Shown here: positions 13,301-25,126 of the stretch, piece by piece | How positions within the stretch are numbered: position 1 is the first letter of the stretch | Layout: each line of letters opens with the position of its first letter | Assembly: GCA_015499995.1 (NCBI GenBank) | Contig: JADNRV010000121.1 | Location: 62,001 to 126,000, forward strand | Source: Flammula alnicola | Lineage: Eukaryota; Basidiomycota; Agaricomycetes; Agaricales; Strophariaceae | DNA: 64,000 nt | Direction of reading: 5' to 3' | The notes under the pieces: generated by a model | The model's input: the letters and a program-made list of their open reading frames with translations, nothing else | Databases searched by the model: none | What the model was told of the DNA's origin: nothing | Translations under genes and position numbers: made by a program

Positions 13301-14487
13301 GCCACATTGACCCAACGCAGAACACTCCCAAATAAGTTATGTTAAGATTCAGCTGGATTACTTCGCTTTTGAGATTGTCAGGATACCTGTCGACATAGTT
13401 CCCCACGTGTTTGTCGATTTCTTTAAACAAGATAAGTCATTGTCATTGTGAAATATCCAGTGGCGACTCCAAAGTCAATTTGTTAAGTCGCCGGGAGGTT
13501 GTGACTAAACCCTCCTCCTTCCCGGTCCAACAAGGCACAGAGTCCACCTTCTTTACCTAGCTCCCAAACCTCCAAAAGGCAGTCCGCTAAGTTCGCTGAA
13601 CGAAGAGCTTATCAAGCTACGTCTTCACATCGTATCATCACACCATCGAAAATCCATAGAATCAAAATTTGGCCATCATATTACAAACAAGCTCTTTAAC
13701 AGAACTAAATGCGTTCAAAATCATATCCAGAAGCCATGGTCATAAAGTAAAAAAGAGTGCAAATAGTTGGAAACAAACGAAAAGAAAGAAAAAGGCGCGA
13801 TCGTCATCTTGTTGAATTTTTTTATTGCCCCATATCGCTCGACGCCATTATTGAGCAACGCAGATGCAGATTCCACCACCATCGAATCCTCCCGACACGC
13901 ATGCAGAGCAAGGAATGAAGAGAAAACCCCGACAACAAGAATACACAAAGGCAGAGAGACGGAGCGACGGGCGCGAGATGTCCAGCATCTTTCTCAATGT
14001 AACTGCCCGCCAAACCGTAGTCCAACCCCATGTACCCCATCGTAGAAGCCATCCCACAAGACCCCAAGCCCACATACACACCAAAGAAGATGGCGCCTCT
14101 GCGCTCTTCAAATCTCCACCTGCGCCCTCCGTTTTTTTATTATTGATTTTGACATTTGAAGAATAGGCGTCCAGCTGATATTTGTCTCCGATCGCTTGGG
14201 TCTTCTCCGATATCTTGATCGCCGTCTTCTCCAAATAGCGGCCAATATACACCCTTCAGAGGGCTGGTAGCAAGCGCGAGGTCTCTTCATGGCGTGGTCT
14301 TCTATCCTCCAGTCAGGGCGCAAAAATTCGTGCTGCGCATAACGGGAACCAGAGTATCGTCATGGCGGGTTTGAGTTAGGTCGTCAGGTCTTTTCTCCAT
14401 CTTCACGTGTTAAGAAGCTTGATGTTCCTCGATTCCATTAGCCGACTTCCAACAGTCCGGAGTCCCCTGGAGCCTGTGGAACCTAAA
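10342..14487. other. Intergenic region; MADS-box promoter side and gene-poor stretch
   Basis: No gene is firmly supported over about 4.1 kb. The part next to the MADS-box start is C/T-rich (10680-11020) and fits a promoter. A weak small-gene candidate begins at 11046 (MSFRGKMYIP) with a possible intron donor at 11075 and acceptor at 11114, but the continuation is ambiguous between frames. The rest holds short ORFs with no recognised motif. Confidence 0.4.
12621..12655. repeat. 14-bp tandem repeat, about 2.5 copies
   Basis: The unit CGTCAAACCGTTTC occurs at 12621-12634 and 12635-12648, and its first seven bases recur directly after. It lies in otherwise featureless intergenic sequence. Confidence 0.8.
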
Positions 14488-17400
14488 TCAGGTTGTTGCC
14501 GGAGGGCCTATTGAAAGGAGGGCCTGAGCGACTCGGTCTTCGAAGCCCAGAGGGCTATTCAAGGTCCTGTGGTATACTTGTTGGAGAGCCGAAAATATCT
14601 TGGATGGCGAGGTGATTTGGTGTTGCGCTAGCCACGAGTTAGGCATGGTGTTGAACAGATATTCCGCTGTGTCTTCATCTAGCAGGCAAAAGAAGAAGAG
14701 GAAAGGAGAAGCAAGAGATAAAGGAAACGAGGGGAAACATCAATGAAAGGAGATGACAATGGAAGGCAAATAAATGAAGAATTGAGAAAACGAAGAAGAT
14801 AGAAGGAAAACATCACTACAGCGTGAGTTACCCCTAAGGAATGAGCCAACCGCCACGTACCACTTGGCTCCACCAGGCCCATCTGGTTCGTGCCCTCGAG
14901 CCTGCTCAAATGCACATCTTCACAGCCGTCGTCACGACACGTCCCACCCCCAGGAATCTCGTATTGACAAAGCCGCTTGAAAGGATCAAGTAATTTGACC
15001 GAAGCAGTCAACTTGAGTGGTTTCAAGTCTGGCAACGAGATGCTTGCACTAGAAGAAGAGAAAGAATAGGGAGAAATAGAAGGTTTAGCATACACAGAAT
15101 ATGAATCAGAAGACAAAGACGACTGAGTCGGCGTGTACATGTGTGGTGAGGAGAGAGAGAACAAATCATGAGAAGTCGAAAATTGGTCTGATAACATGCG
15201 TCGAGGGTAGTCTCGCAATCGCGGGTACGACTCAAAAGGAGAATGATACGCGGCAAAAGAGTCGGCATCAGCTTGAGCTTGAAGTTCATTGCTGGGGCTG
15301 GTTATGTCCGAGAGGTCCAGCCTTTTTGCGTCTTGCTTTGGGAGGGCTGGTAGCGTCGAGCTCACCTAATACATCAAGAAAAATGAAGCGCAAATAGGAT
15401 CAGCGATTAGATAACAGACAGCCCTGCCGCGGCGAAGGGAATAAAACGAACTCGTAGGACGCACCTGTGTCGACGGCGACGGGCTTTGGTCGGCGTCGAC
15501 TGGTCCTTCTGCTAATGCAGTTCGTTGCAGTGGTAGCTTCTGTTCGCCTTGCTCTTGTGGATCGCGTTGAAGAAAATCTTGTCCAGATCGCTATGTGACG
15601 TCATCAGGTAATAATCAAAGAACATATATGCACGAAATTTGTCAAAACCAATCAAGCCGAGAGAGATTGAAGAAAGGTCGGCGGAGGACATCCACAACAG
15701 CAGAGGTGGGCAAGTAAACAAAAAGAAGAGTATCAGGAATCCTAGTGAGAAAGCTGCCTGACCACATAGGAGGGAAATAGCCTTGCCACTTGTGCTTTCT
15801 GTGCCTCGGAGGCCACATCTAGAAAAATGGAAATATCGGAGCGGTCGGGAAATAGACAAAGCATGCAAAAAGAAAGGGGAAAGTTTCAGTCACAGGGCAG
15901 AATAGCAAGGACGCACACATGAACAGGGGCATGCACCAGCGGGGAAATTGTGAGAGAATCGTGCAAACAAAGGACAGTCGTATGACACGAGATGGATGAT
16001 GCGTTTTTAGCACAAGAGGTCCCAAAGCCACAGGGTCGGAGATGAAAATAAGATGGCGAAGAGAGAAAAGGAAGAACGAGTAAAGAGATCAGTGGGAGAG
16101 AGCATATCGCAGATACGAGCGCGAGAGAGGAACGATGACTTGCCTTGGTCTTGGAGCGACTTCCGGTCCAGCTGATTGGCTCCGGCACTATCGGTACCAT
16201 CTGCAGTAGGCGCTGCCAAGAATCAAGAACATAAGCATGACGAAGAACCCCCCAAAAGATGAAGGGAAAATACACTCAGGAGATTCGTTAATGCCCTTAC
16301 TAAATCCAGGAGGTGAAAATCTGGAATCCCCGTTGGAAGCTAGACGGAATCTCAGCGTTAAATCCCAAGCAAAATAAAGGAAAATTAGGCTTACGAGGAG
16401 GAGTGGCGGATTCAGAATGTCGACCGTTCTTGGTGACGAGCGAGTCATTGGAACTTTCCTCCGTCACTGACGACATCACAACATCAACTTCTTCCTGCTT
16501 TAAGGAAGCAGAGTGATTTTGCGTAGTCGATGGTGGTCTCGTTTCGGGATTGGATCTCGCCATCTGTCAGAGCAAGGTCAATCAAACAAAAGTGCAACAG
16601 ATATAAGATGCTCACTGCAAGCTTCTTTAGACGAGTCTCTTCTTCTCGCTGAGCGATCAATTCTCGCATCTTACGGATTTCAAGTTCCTTCTGCGCAAGA
16701 GCGGCAGGTGACATATTATTGCTGCTCGATGAGGTCGGTCTGAGAGGAGCAGGAGAAGGGTATTTGCTGATTCTGCCCCGTTTATTGTTGTCCCGCCTGA
16801 GCCACACTTGGTCCTCAAAAGATGGCTGTAAAGTCTGCGGATAACCCTCGCCATCATCCTCGCTATCGCTGAGATCAATGACACATCTCCTCGAACCACC
16901 GATGTTGTGAAAGCTAGTTCCAGTGGTCAGGCGACGAGTGATACCCGACGCATGGACAGGTCCATTCGAACGCTCAATACGGCTGGTCGAGTCGTGCCTC
17001 CGAGGCGCTGGATCGAAGTCGACGAAATCAGAAGCTACCGGACGTTTAGTACCGCGACGTGGGGCGACTCTCTGGGGCGTTATGATCTGGTCGCTCGATG
17101 GAGTTACGAGGGTTTGGTCAGAACTCTGAGAAAAAGTCGTAGTTGTCGAACCAACGGATGTAGGTGGTGCTTCGCTGGAAGATGGTGGTGGTTCGGCGGA
17201 CGATGGCGGCGGTTCAGCAAACGAATAGTCCAACGCGTTATATTGACTTGGGTCGCCTTTCCTTGCGTCCCGTTCAACAACCTGTTCGTCTTCAGGTGTC
17301 CTATCGACGTCCATTTCATTGGAAGGTTGCTTGGGCTCTGGAGGAGGTGCAACGACTGCAGCCGGAGCTTCCAGCACTTGAACAGACCCAATACTCTTGA

Positions 17401-18675
17401 GGAAATCCTCGACGGCCTCGGTAGGTACGACAGGACCCTTAATCACATCTTCCTTGTCGGGGCTTAATACGTGGGACGAGTCGGTGGATGACTCGGCAGA
17501 AGTGGAGTGCTTCAGCTTTCGAGAGGCCTGAACAGCAGCCTTTCTGGCCATCAGTTCCTGTCGCCGCAGGCGTTCCATATCATGTAAGTCTGAACCGAAT
17601 GGGCTATCTGATGTCGGAATGGAGGTGGTCGTCGAGGGAGGTGTGGTCGATCTGGTCGACGTGTCTAGCGCTGGCAATGTTTCCGAATCAACGGACGTCC
17701 TTCGTTTCTCTGGTATTGGAGGTGGTGGCATAAGAACAGACTGTTGTAACTGTCCAACGGTCTCCGGCGTATATGGGATTATGCCGGACGTATCAAAAGT
17801 GTCCGGTAGGCGAAGGTTAAGTTCAGTGAACACATAATGTAAAATTTCTCTGCTGAGTCCAGATTCAACAAGATGGTCGAATGGTACACCCCAACCCAGA
17901 AGGTCCAGGATGATGTCTTTGACGGTATCATATTCATCTTGGGTTACTGCAAAAAAGTGAGAATGACAAATGATCTGCAATGTCAATAAAACTTACAAGA
18001 TAGTCCAGGGCGAACATGATCTGAATCCAAGAGAGAAAACGACGGGTTTAATTCTGGCTCAGAAATAAGTTCCATGGGAAAGTCCGAAGGTTCTTGCTCC
18101 TGCTCTAATACGGACATATACGGAACAGGCTCCGATATCCTCTCCATGAGCGTTGGGGCCGGCGCCAGAGGTGGCTGCACCTCGGTCGTAGGAGGCTTAT
18201 ACGAAGGCGCTGGTTCTGGCGTCGGGGTGGAAAGTTTCTTTTCGGCGACCTTCTCAGGTTCCGGAGTCGTGGCTGTTTTGACAGGCTTCGGAGACTTGGA
18301 TGGCTTGCGTATAGGAGGAGCGGTTGGCTGTTTGAAGAGAGGGGGCGGTTCTTCTTCTTCACTGATCTCGCCCTCCTCGCGCGATTGGCCCTCCTCGTCG
18401 GCAACCGGCGCTTTCGCGACCTTCTCACTGGGCGGTGGATTGGGCAGCACGCTATCAGCCATCGACACATCCGGAATATTGTCCTCTCCAAAGCCATAAT
18501 CCAATTGGAATGAATCACTTGGCGGGGGAGGTCGCGATGGTATTGGAGCAGCAGGCTTTTCAGGCGGTGGTTTTCGCCGTTTCGCCTTCAACGTTGACAG
18601 AGCAGCAGCACGCAGGGATTCGACGGGGTCCGTGGCAGGGTCAGATACCATAGTTGTAGTAGATGACGCATCCAT
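14488..18675 (-). CDS. red1: Red1/ZFC3H1-like RNA-surveillance protein with C-terminal zf-C3H1 motif
   Basis: Eight exons: 17997-18675, 16616-17946, 16395-16563, 16144-16212, 15763-15818, 15465-15590, 14861-15365 and 14488-14678. They sum to 1041 residues with continuous frames. Most of the protein is disordered: acidic and Pro-rich N-terminus (GEISEEEEPPPLF), Ser-rich middle (VIDLSDSEDDGEG), and a coiled-coil-like segment (LAQKELEIRKMRELIAQREE). Near residues 943-962 lies CQYEIPGGGTCRDDGCEDVH, a C-x9-C-x4-C-x3-H finger matching the zf-C3H1 family. The C-terminus is EDTAEYLFNTMPNSWL plus a short helical tail. In fission yeast and animals Red1/ZFC3H1 scaffolds the MTREC/PAXT complex, linking the Mtr4-type helicase to poly(A) RNA decay by the nuclear exosome. 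The function here follows from that family. Intron 4 uses a GCAAGT donor (16138-16143). Intron 3 is long (182 nt) and might hide a further exon. Confidence 0.82.
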
Positions 18676-20987
18676 ATGATGAGATGGCGAGTGTGATTGT
18701 AGCACAAAAGCTCGTGGCGGATATCGTAGAGTAGGAAATTTTGGAGATTCGTCGACGATGGTGGTTTGAAGACTATGGATGACAGAGCATGCAGTATCGG
18801 AGAAATCCTTGTGTTTACAGAGTCGCCCGCTTTTTGGCTGCACTACTCTCCCACGGGTGGATATCACGGACGCACGGACCCTGACCATGCTTTCTTCCGT
18901 GCTTATCCACCAAGCCCGAGTCCACCAAATGTTTTTTTTATTTACCTTCCTCCCAGAATTCATATCCTTCGATGTTTCCAACAATTTTCATTCATCAAGA
19001 GAGCAATTATCTGCGCATATAGACATTGGTCTACTGTTGCTGGGTTCCGCCAATGCATACCAGCGACGGACAGTACAACTCAAGATGAAGTTCCGCGTCT
19101 AACAACCAATTATCCTGCCTGACTGAAGAATCCCATAACGTCGGCGGGTTTAGGACCGAGAAGACGTATTTGTCTTCCTCAAGGCCGGGGACAATGCAGA
19201 CCTCGCGACATCGATGATGTTATTATATGCGCGCTGCGGTTACTGGGACAAGACATGATCCAGGCTACTATGCTAGACAATTTGTTCCCGCACACGCCGA
19301 AACCTATCTTTCGGTGATATGAAGAATTACTTCTTCAAGTAGGGGTAGGCATCCCACTTTTCATTGTTGTCTATGAATGCCACTGATTGCGTGACAGGAT
19401 ATCTCGTGGACGAAAGTTTACGCTATTTCACGATTCTATATCGATCGTAGCATGTCGTACACGAAGTTGTCGTCCTCAAGGTGTTTGTCATCTGTTATCT
19501 CTTTTATATGCAATCTCGATATGAATGAGGGAAAATTTGTTTTCAGGATTATGATAGTATCATGAAGAAACCTGGGAAATGAACCGGCAGGATTAACGTA
19601 GCTAGGGCAAATTGCGCAATATCTCAGGCTTTCGATGTGAATTCGTGATCACTCTCAGAAGCCATGTGTCACCCATACCAGACAAATCGCAACTCAGTAG
19701 CAGGCACCGCTAGAACATACCGAAGTATACATCGCGACAAGCAGTCAAGAAAGCTATCAAAGAGCAAACGGGGCAAGACGCACACCTAAAGCCGGATTTA
19801 TGGGGCTGACTTCGGCGAAAGCTGCTGCTGTTGAATTTCAAAGGTATGCCAATTCGGTCTGGGGGAGGAATGTATCAAATGATAATAATGTCGCTCTTAG
19901 GAACTAGCGATAGCTTTACGATCTATATAATAACAGAAGCATTTGGTGTTGCTTCTCTGCGAAAACGGGTTTGCATTTCCTACAATTCAAGAAGCAGCAA
20001 AAGCTACGATATGCAATTCGATGTGATTTTTTTGGTGACCTGGTGATGCGTTACGACCCAGTCTACTACGTTCTTCATGCAAATCTTTTATAGACCACTT
20101 TACCCATCTATTCGTCCTTACATTGGCCACCACTGCAAAAATGAATCCGCATAAGAAGACGCAAGCCGCTACCACCTCTTCTGGGGGAAGCCATCGCCAT
20201 CGGACAATAAATAACGACGCGCCCACAGACCCTTTTATGTTCCGAACTCCTTTCAGCGCTCAGTTTGGGCGGGAAAGGTCAGTACCGCCGGATTGTTCTT
20301 TTGTCAGAGGTGCCAATCTCATCGTGTTCTTGTCGTGCAGTTGGTCTCATCGACTCTCCAAGGTCTGGTGCGCAAATTTCCCAAGTCGATGACTCGAAAA
20401 GTCACAATAAATGGAGGAGCAAGTGGCTACACGATGAAGAATCAAGTCGATGTTAAGCGAATGTGCTGCCAACAAGCAAAATGATACATATCACGTTGGC
20501 TCGAGCGGTCCGTGGGACTCGGAACGCTGATACGCTGAAGAATATTCTTATCTTTCCCCTTTTCGTCATTTCTTCTCGGCCTCTTGTCCCATCCTAGTTC
20601 ATCTCGCGTCCATACCCCAACCGCATTCTTATTACTAATACCTAGCTCATGGCGCGTCGATCAAAGACACCGCCTTGAATTTCTCGCCGCCTATTGCTGA
20701 ACTTCGGTCAGACTTATAGCCAAAACCCGGAGACGGTCAGGAAGTGGGATTTACAAATTAACCAATGGGATCGGTATGGGTATTCGTGCGCAAATGACTT
20801 CTTTCTTCGAGATTCAAAGCCAGTCTCAGGGCACACCATTTGCAATTCCTCAGGGATCGGCGGCCCTTCGATGGTTCTCATACTCCGCATGTCGATGACC
20901 GCACCTATAAGTAATTCCACCATCACGATGCTTTTCCGTTATTTGAACTAACCTCAGACCACCCACAGACATACACCTCAGACCACC
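18676..20987. other. Intergenic region between divergent genes
   Basis: This 2.3-kb stretch separates the start of the Red1-like gene (minus) from dehydrogenase copy 1 (plus). ORFs are short and unsupported. Just before the dehydrogenase start, ACCTCAGACCACC occurs twice (20951-20963 and 20976-20988) in the presumed 5' leader. No RNA gene or mobile element was recognised. Confidence 0.45.
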
Positions 20988-22466
20988 ATGGGCGTCATGC
21001 TATCGCTTATCAATGAAGGTTTTCCTCCTGAAAGCAAATTCAGCCCTGCTGATATTCCAGACCTCTCTGGCAAGGTCATCATCGTAACAGGTGCCAATAC
21101 CGGTACGCCAATATTCGTGAATTTCTGAAATGATTTTGACAGTATGTTTTATTATCTTTTCATAGGTGTCGGAAAAGAAACTGCCAAGGTGAATTATCCC
21201 CATATCCATTTATGGCGCCTACAACCCCCCAACTAAATATATACCGTGTCGTCACTGTTTTTAACCCTATTCCATGTCAATGCCGCTTTTGACAACTTCT
21301 AATCACTTATGCATCAAATAGGCACTCTTGGCGCACAATGCAAAAGTCTATATCGCTGCTCGAAACCCCGACAAGGCGGCACAGGCTATCAGTGACCTGA
21401 AGAAGGAGACGGGCAGTGCGGCGATATTCTTGAAATTGGATCTGGCAGACTTGAAGTCTATCCAGGCGGCTGCAGAAGAATTCCAGAGGTACGTCGACTC
21501 TTTGGTGTTGCTTTTGTGTCGCTCACGGTCTCTGAGTAGCAAGGAGAATGAACTCCATGTCCTTTTTAACAACGCGTACGTCTCTCCCTCGTAACGAGCA
21601 AGAAGTGCCTCCCAACCCATCCATGTTTTTTCTTGCTCATAGAGGTGTCATGATGACTCCTATCGACCAGGTGACAAGCCAAGGTTATGATCTCCAATTT
21701 GGAACCAACGTCCTCGGTAGGCGTATTCTGTTCCTCTAATACCCGCGTCCTTAACTGTCAACGATAGGCCACTTCTATTTCACTAAGCTCTTGCTACCCA
21801 CCCTCGTCGCCGGTGCAAAATCTAGTCCAGACGGCAAAGCACGCGTCGTGAATACTTCATCGGCCGCATCGATGTTCGTCAGTACTGTCGACTTCAATAC
21901 ACTAAACGACACTTCGGCAAGGAAGAAGAAAGGAACTGGATTATTGTATTCTCAAAGTAAATTCGTACGTCAACATTCGGGCTTTGGAATATTGTCATGT
22001 TGAGGATGACTTATCGCTATTTCAGGCTAATATTCTGTTTTCCAATGAGTTGGCACGGAGATATGGCAGCCAGGGTATCGTCTCAACGTCCCTAAATCCC
22101 GGAAATTTGGATTCTGACCTCATGCGTCACCGTTCCTCCATCGAAACTAGCATCGTGGTACGAAAAACGTCTCTCTATCAAAATTTCTCGCCAAATAAAA
22201 TATCACACTTTAGAAACTTATACTGTACGCGCCATCATATGGCGCTTTAACCCAGCTTTGGCTGGCACATCACCCGAAGGTGCCGCACTGAATGGGAAGG
22301 TATGGACATCAGGGATTCTTTGTCTATAACTTTCTCCTGATGTCATTTTGATTTATAGTATCTTATTCCTTGGGCGCGTATTGGAACTGTAAGTTCGGCT
22401 GCTCAGGATTTCAAACTCGCGGGCGAGCTGTGGAATTGGCTGGAAGAGCAAGTCGAGAAAGCTTAG
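20988..22466 (+). pseudogene. Short-chain dehydrogenase copy 1, frameshifted near the 3' end
   Basis: Nine exons match copies 2 and 3 one for one: 20988-21102, 21166-21188, 21322-21488, 21540-21575, 21643-21716, 21768-21964, 22026-22157, 22214-22299 and 22359-22466. The Rossmann nucleotide-binding motif is [13 protein letters not shown], followed by NNAGVM, the active-site Ser region NTSSAAS and the catalytic YSQSK. Exon 8 is 86 nt here, against 87 in copy 3. One G is missing at about 22259-22261, where copies 2 and 3 read CTTTGGG. As a result the frame stops at TGA 22289-22291 and the conserved tail (YLIPWARIG to the TAG at 22466) is out of frame. A weak GTGCCG donor at 22280 could restore the frame by shortening exon 8. 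The family reduces or oxidises carbonyl/alcohol substrates with NAD(P). Substrate is unknown. It is probably a recent pseudogene or a C-terminally truncated enzyme. Confidence 0.8.
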
Positions 22467-22815
22467 AGTTACTATCACCACCACCAATTTGGCCAAGCGT
22501 GCCACTGGTTCTTCTAGGCTTAAGAATACAAGTGACATATCGAATCACTTCCTTTGCTCAGTACATATTTTCTAGAGGTGGTAGCCTTTGGCTTACAGTA
22601 ACAATATTGCCGCTTGTAAGCCTAGAGTCCGGGATAAGATGTAATTGCGCAATGCGAAGTAGCTTGTCCACACGTTGACATTCTCGGAAGCCGGTGTTCG
22701 GCACTAGCGAAGGAACCAGGCCATGTATATTTAGCGCTATTGTACTCACTGCATATATGGCCTTTCAGCTATGTAACTTCCAAAGTGAGTATGTAGCAGC
22801 GGGATTGGTTCACCT

Positions 22816-22835
22816 AGATTAGATTAGATTAGATT
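22816..22835. repeat. Pentanucleotide microsatellite (AGATT)4
   Basis: Four perfect AGATT units lie in the intergenic DNA between dehydrogenase copies 1 and 2. Confidence 0.85.
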
Positions 22836-23065
22836 ATTCAATGGCTGTGCATATCCAACGCGACGTGAGCACTCGGGCCCCGAGAGCGGCTCTAATATTG
22901 GGCTCACTCTGCGAAACTATGATGATTGCTAATTCTCCTTACACGTGTAAGATGCCTGGGGCCTATTGTTCTGTCCTGGAAGCCATTTAACTGCTTCTGC
23001 CCTGACACATACTTAGGACGTATTGCGTGGATGCTCGGCAGCGACAATTCCCAAGTATCGACGGC

Positions 23066-23080
23066 GATTATACATAAAGC
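23066..23080 (+). promoter_or_regulatory. Probable TATA region of dehydrogenase copy 2
   Basis: An ATTATACATAAAG stretch lies about 75 nt before the start codon. Copy 3 has AGTATAAAGTC at the corresponding place, and both are followed by a C-rich stretch and CATTCCTT or CATGTTCCTT. Conservation between the paralogues, which have otherwise diverged here, supports a promoter role. It has not been tested. Confidence 0.45.
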
Positions 23081-23150
23081 CACCCCGCCGCCAAACATGT
23101 TCCTTCGCTTTTGACCAAAACCACTTCATACGCCATAATTTGAAACTACA

Positions 23151-24611
23151 ATGGGCGTCCTACTTTCATTTATCAATGAAGGTTTTCCGCCAGAAAGCAA
23201 ATTTAACCCTAACGATATTCCAGATCTCTCTGGGAAGGTCATTGTCGTGACAGGTGCCAACACGGGTAAGTGCACAGGCCAATGTTCAGCTTAGATGTTG
23301 ACTGTTTACATTTCCTTTTCTTTTTATAGGTATCGGGAAAGAAACAGCCAAGGCTAGTACATGAACTCCAAAAACATCCACATCACTGCATCCAATTTTG
23401 TTCCATTTTGATATTGCTGATGAAGGGCTACTATCTTACATATAACCACTCATAGGCACTCTTAGCCCACAATGCAAAAGTCTATATCGCTGCTCGAAAC
23501 TCAGACAAGGGGGCGCAGGCTATCGATGACCTTAAGAAGGAAACGGGCAAAGAAGCGATATTCTTGAAGTTGGATTTGGCGGACTTGAAGTCTATCAAGG
23601 CGGCTGCAGAGGAGTTCCAGAGGTGCGCCACATTTCAGTCATCTATTCATATTCCTCTAACACTTCCTGGATAGCAAGGAGAAGGAACTACATGTTCTCT
23701 TTAACAACGCGTACATCTTTCCCTCCAATCGAGAAAGAAGTACCCATTAATCCCCTACGTTCCTCCATGTCCACAGAGGCGTCATGAGGCCTCCTGTCGA
23801 CCAGCTAACAGCCCAAGGGTACGATCTTCAGTTCGGGACCAACGTTGTCGGTGCGTCTCTTCTCCTATTCCGACAGCCACGTCCTCAACCCCTGATAGGT
23901 CACTTCTATTTCACTAAACTCTTGCTACCCACCCTCCTCGCTGGTGCCAAATCAAGTCCGGACGGCAAGTCGCGCGTCGTGAACACCTCATCATTCGCAT
24001 CGCTATTGGTAAAGACCGTCGATTTCAACACGGTGAAAGAAAGCCTTGCAGCAAGGAAGAAGAAAGGGCCTTCATTTTTGTACAATCAGAGTAAACTCGT
24101 ACGTTCATTCGCGCCTACTCTGTGTATTCTTTCGCGTAACGGGTGCTTTATTTCCAGGGCAATGTTCTGTTCTCTAACGAGTTGGCCCGGAGATACGGTG
24201 ACCTAGGCATCGTCTCAACCTCGGTAAATCCTGGAAACCTGAAATCCGACCTCCTCCGCCATGTCTCCCCGATCGAGAGTAAGATACTGGTATGAACGAA
24301 TATCTGCTATCAAAATTTCGTGGCTGAAATTATAAACCCTGTTTTGTAATTTAGAACTTACTGATACTCTACCCCGTATCATATGGTGCGTTGACTCAGC
24401 TTTGGGCAGGAACTTCACCGCAAGGCGCTGAGCTGAATGGGAAGGTATGTATATCTTCGTCTCGTTGCCAAAATATCTCCTGATGATATTTCGGTTTTCA
24501 TAGTATCTGATCCCTTGGGCGCGTATCGGAACCAGTAATCCGGCTGCGCAGGATACTAAACTTGCGGGCGAGCTGTGGAAATGGCTAGAAGAACAAGTCG
24601 AGAACGTTTAG
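23151..24611 (+). CDS. Short-chain dehydrogenase/reductase, tandem copy 2
   Basis: Nine exons: 23151-23265, 23330-23352, 23456-23622, 23675-23710, 23777-23850, 23899-24098, 24158-24289, 24355-24444 and 24504-24611, giving 314 residues. Visible motifs are the glycine-rich cofactor loop [13 protein letters not shown] (residues about 36-48), NNAGVM, the active-site Ser region (NTSSFAS) and YNQSK (Tyr and Lys of the catalytic triad). The layout and length fit classical or retinol-dehydrogenase-like SDRs, which are probably cytosolic since no signal peptide or membrane segment is seen. Substrate cannot be inferred. Intron 2 begins GCTAGT where copies 1 and 3 have GTGAAT and GTTAGT. It is therefore either a GC-AG intron with a poor donor or a damaged splice site. 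Exon 8 is three bases longer than in copy 3 and stays in frame. Confidence 0.85.
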
Positions 24612-24676
24612 ACCTGTGTTTAAGCTACATACGCAGTCATGACTTGGCTTGCATGATTTATTTACTATGGTGGGTC

Positions 24677-24753
24677 TGTATGGACCGTCATATGGCTCTT
24701 TAACCCATCTTTGGGCTGGAACATCGCCCGAAGATGCCGAACTGAATGGGAAG
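24677..24753 (+). pseudogene. Isolated relic of dehydrogenase exon 8
   Basis: Just downstream of copy 2 the sequence reads SYGSLTHLWAGTSPEDAELN followed by GK and a GTATG donor. This is almost the same as exon 8 of copies 2 and 3. No other dehydrogenase exon is recognisable next to it, and no acceptor or downstream exon fits. It looks like the remnant of a partial tandem duplication. Confidence 0.75.
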
Positions 24754-25126
24754 GTATGAATATCACAGCTTCGTTGCTGTGATTTTAATATTTTGATCAG
24801 ACCAGCGAAATGTTCTTTGAATTTCGCGTACGAAGGGATCTACGCAACTCTCTCTTTCCTTCCACTACCAGTGACAATTGCAATCTTGGCCCATTGGCGC
24901 TCTTTAGGCCATAACCCACGGTTGAGATAATGGCCTGTTTTCTGACATCAGATACATGTGGCACATTTTAGAATTCCGGACATGCGGGAAGTGGCCCGTT
25001 CGATTGTTTATGAAAACAATTCTGAACGACGAGTGGAAACCTATAAAGGATCTGCTTCAACATACCGCAGGCTTGAACTTGCTTCATCTCTCCAAGACAT
25101 CCTTTTCTGGCTCCTATTCATCTGCA

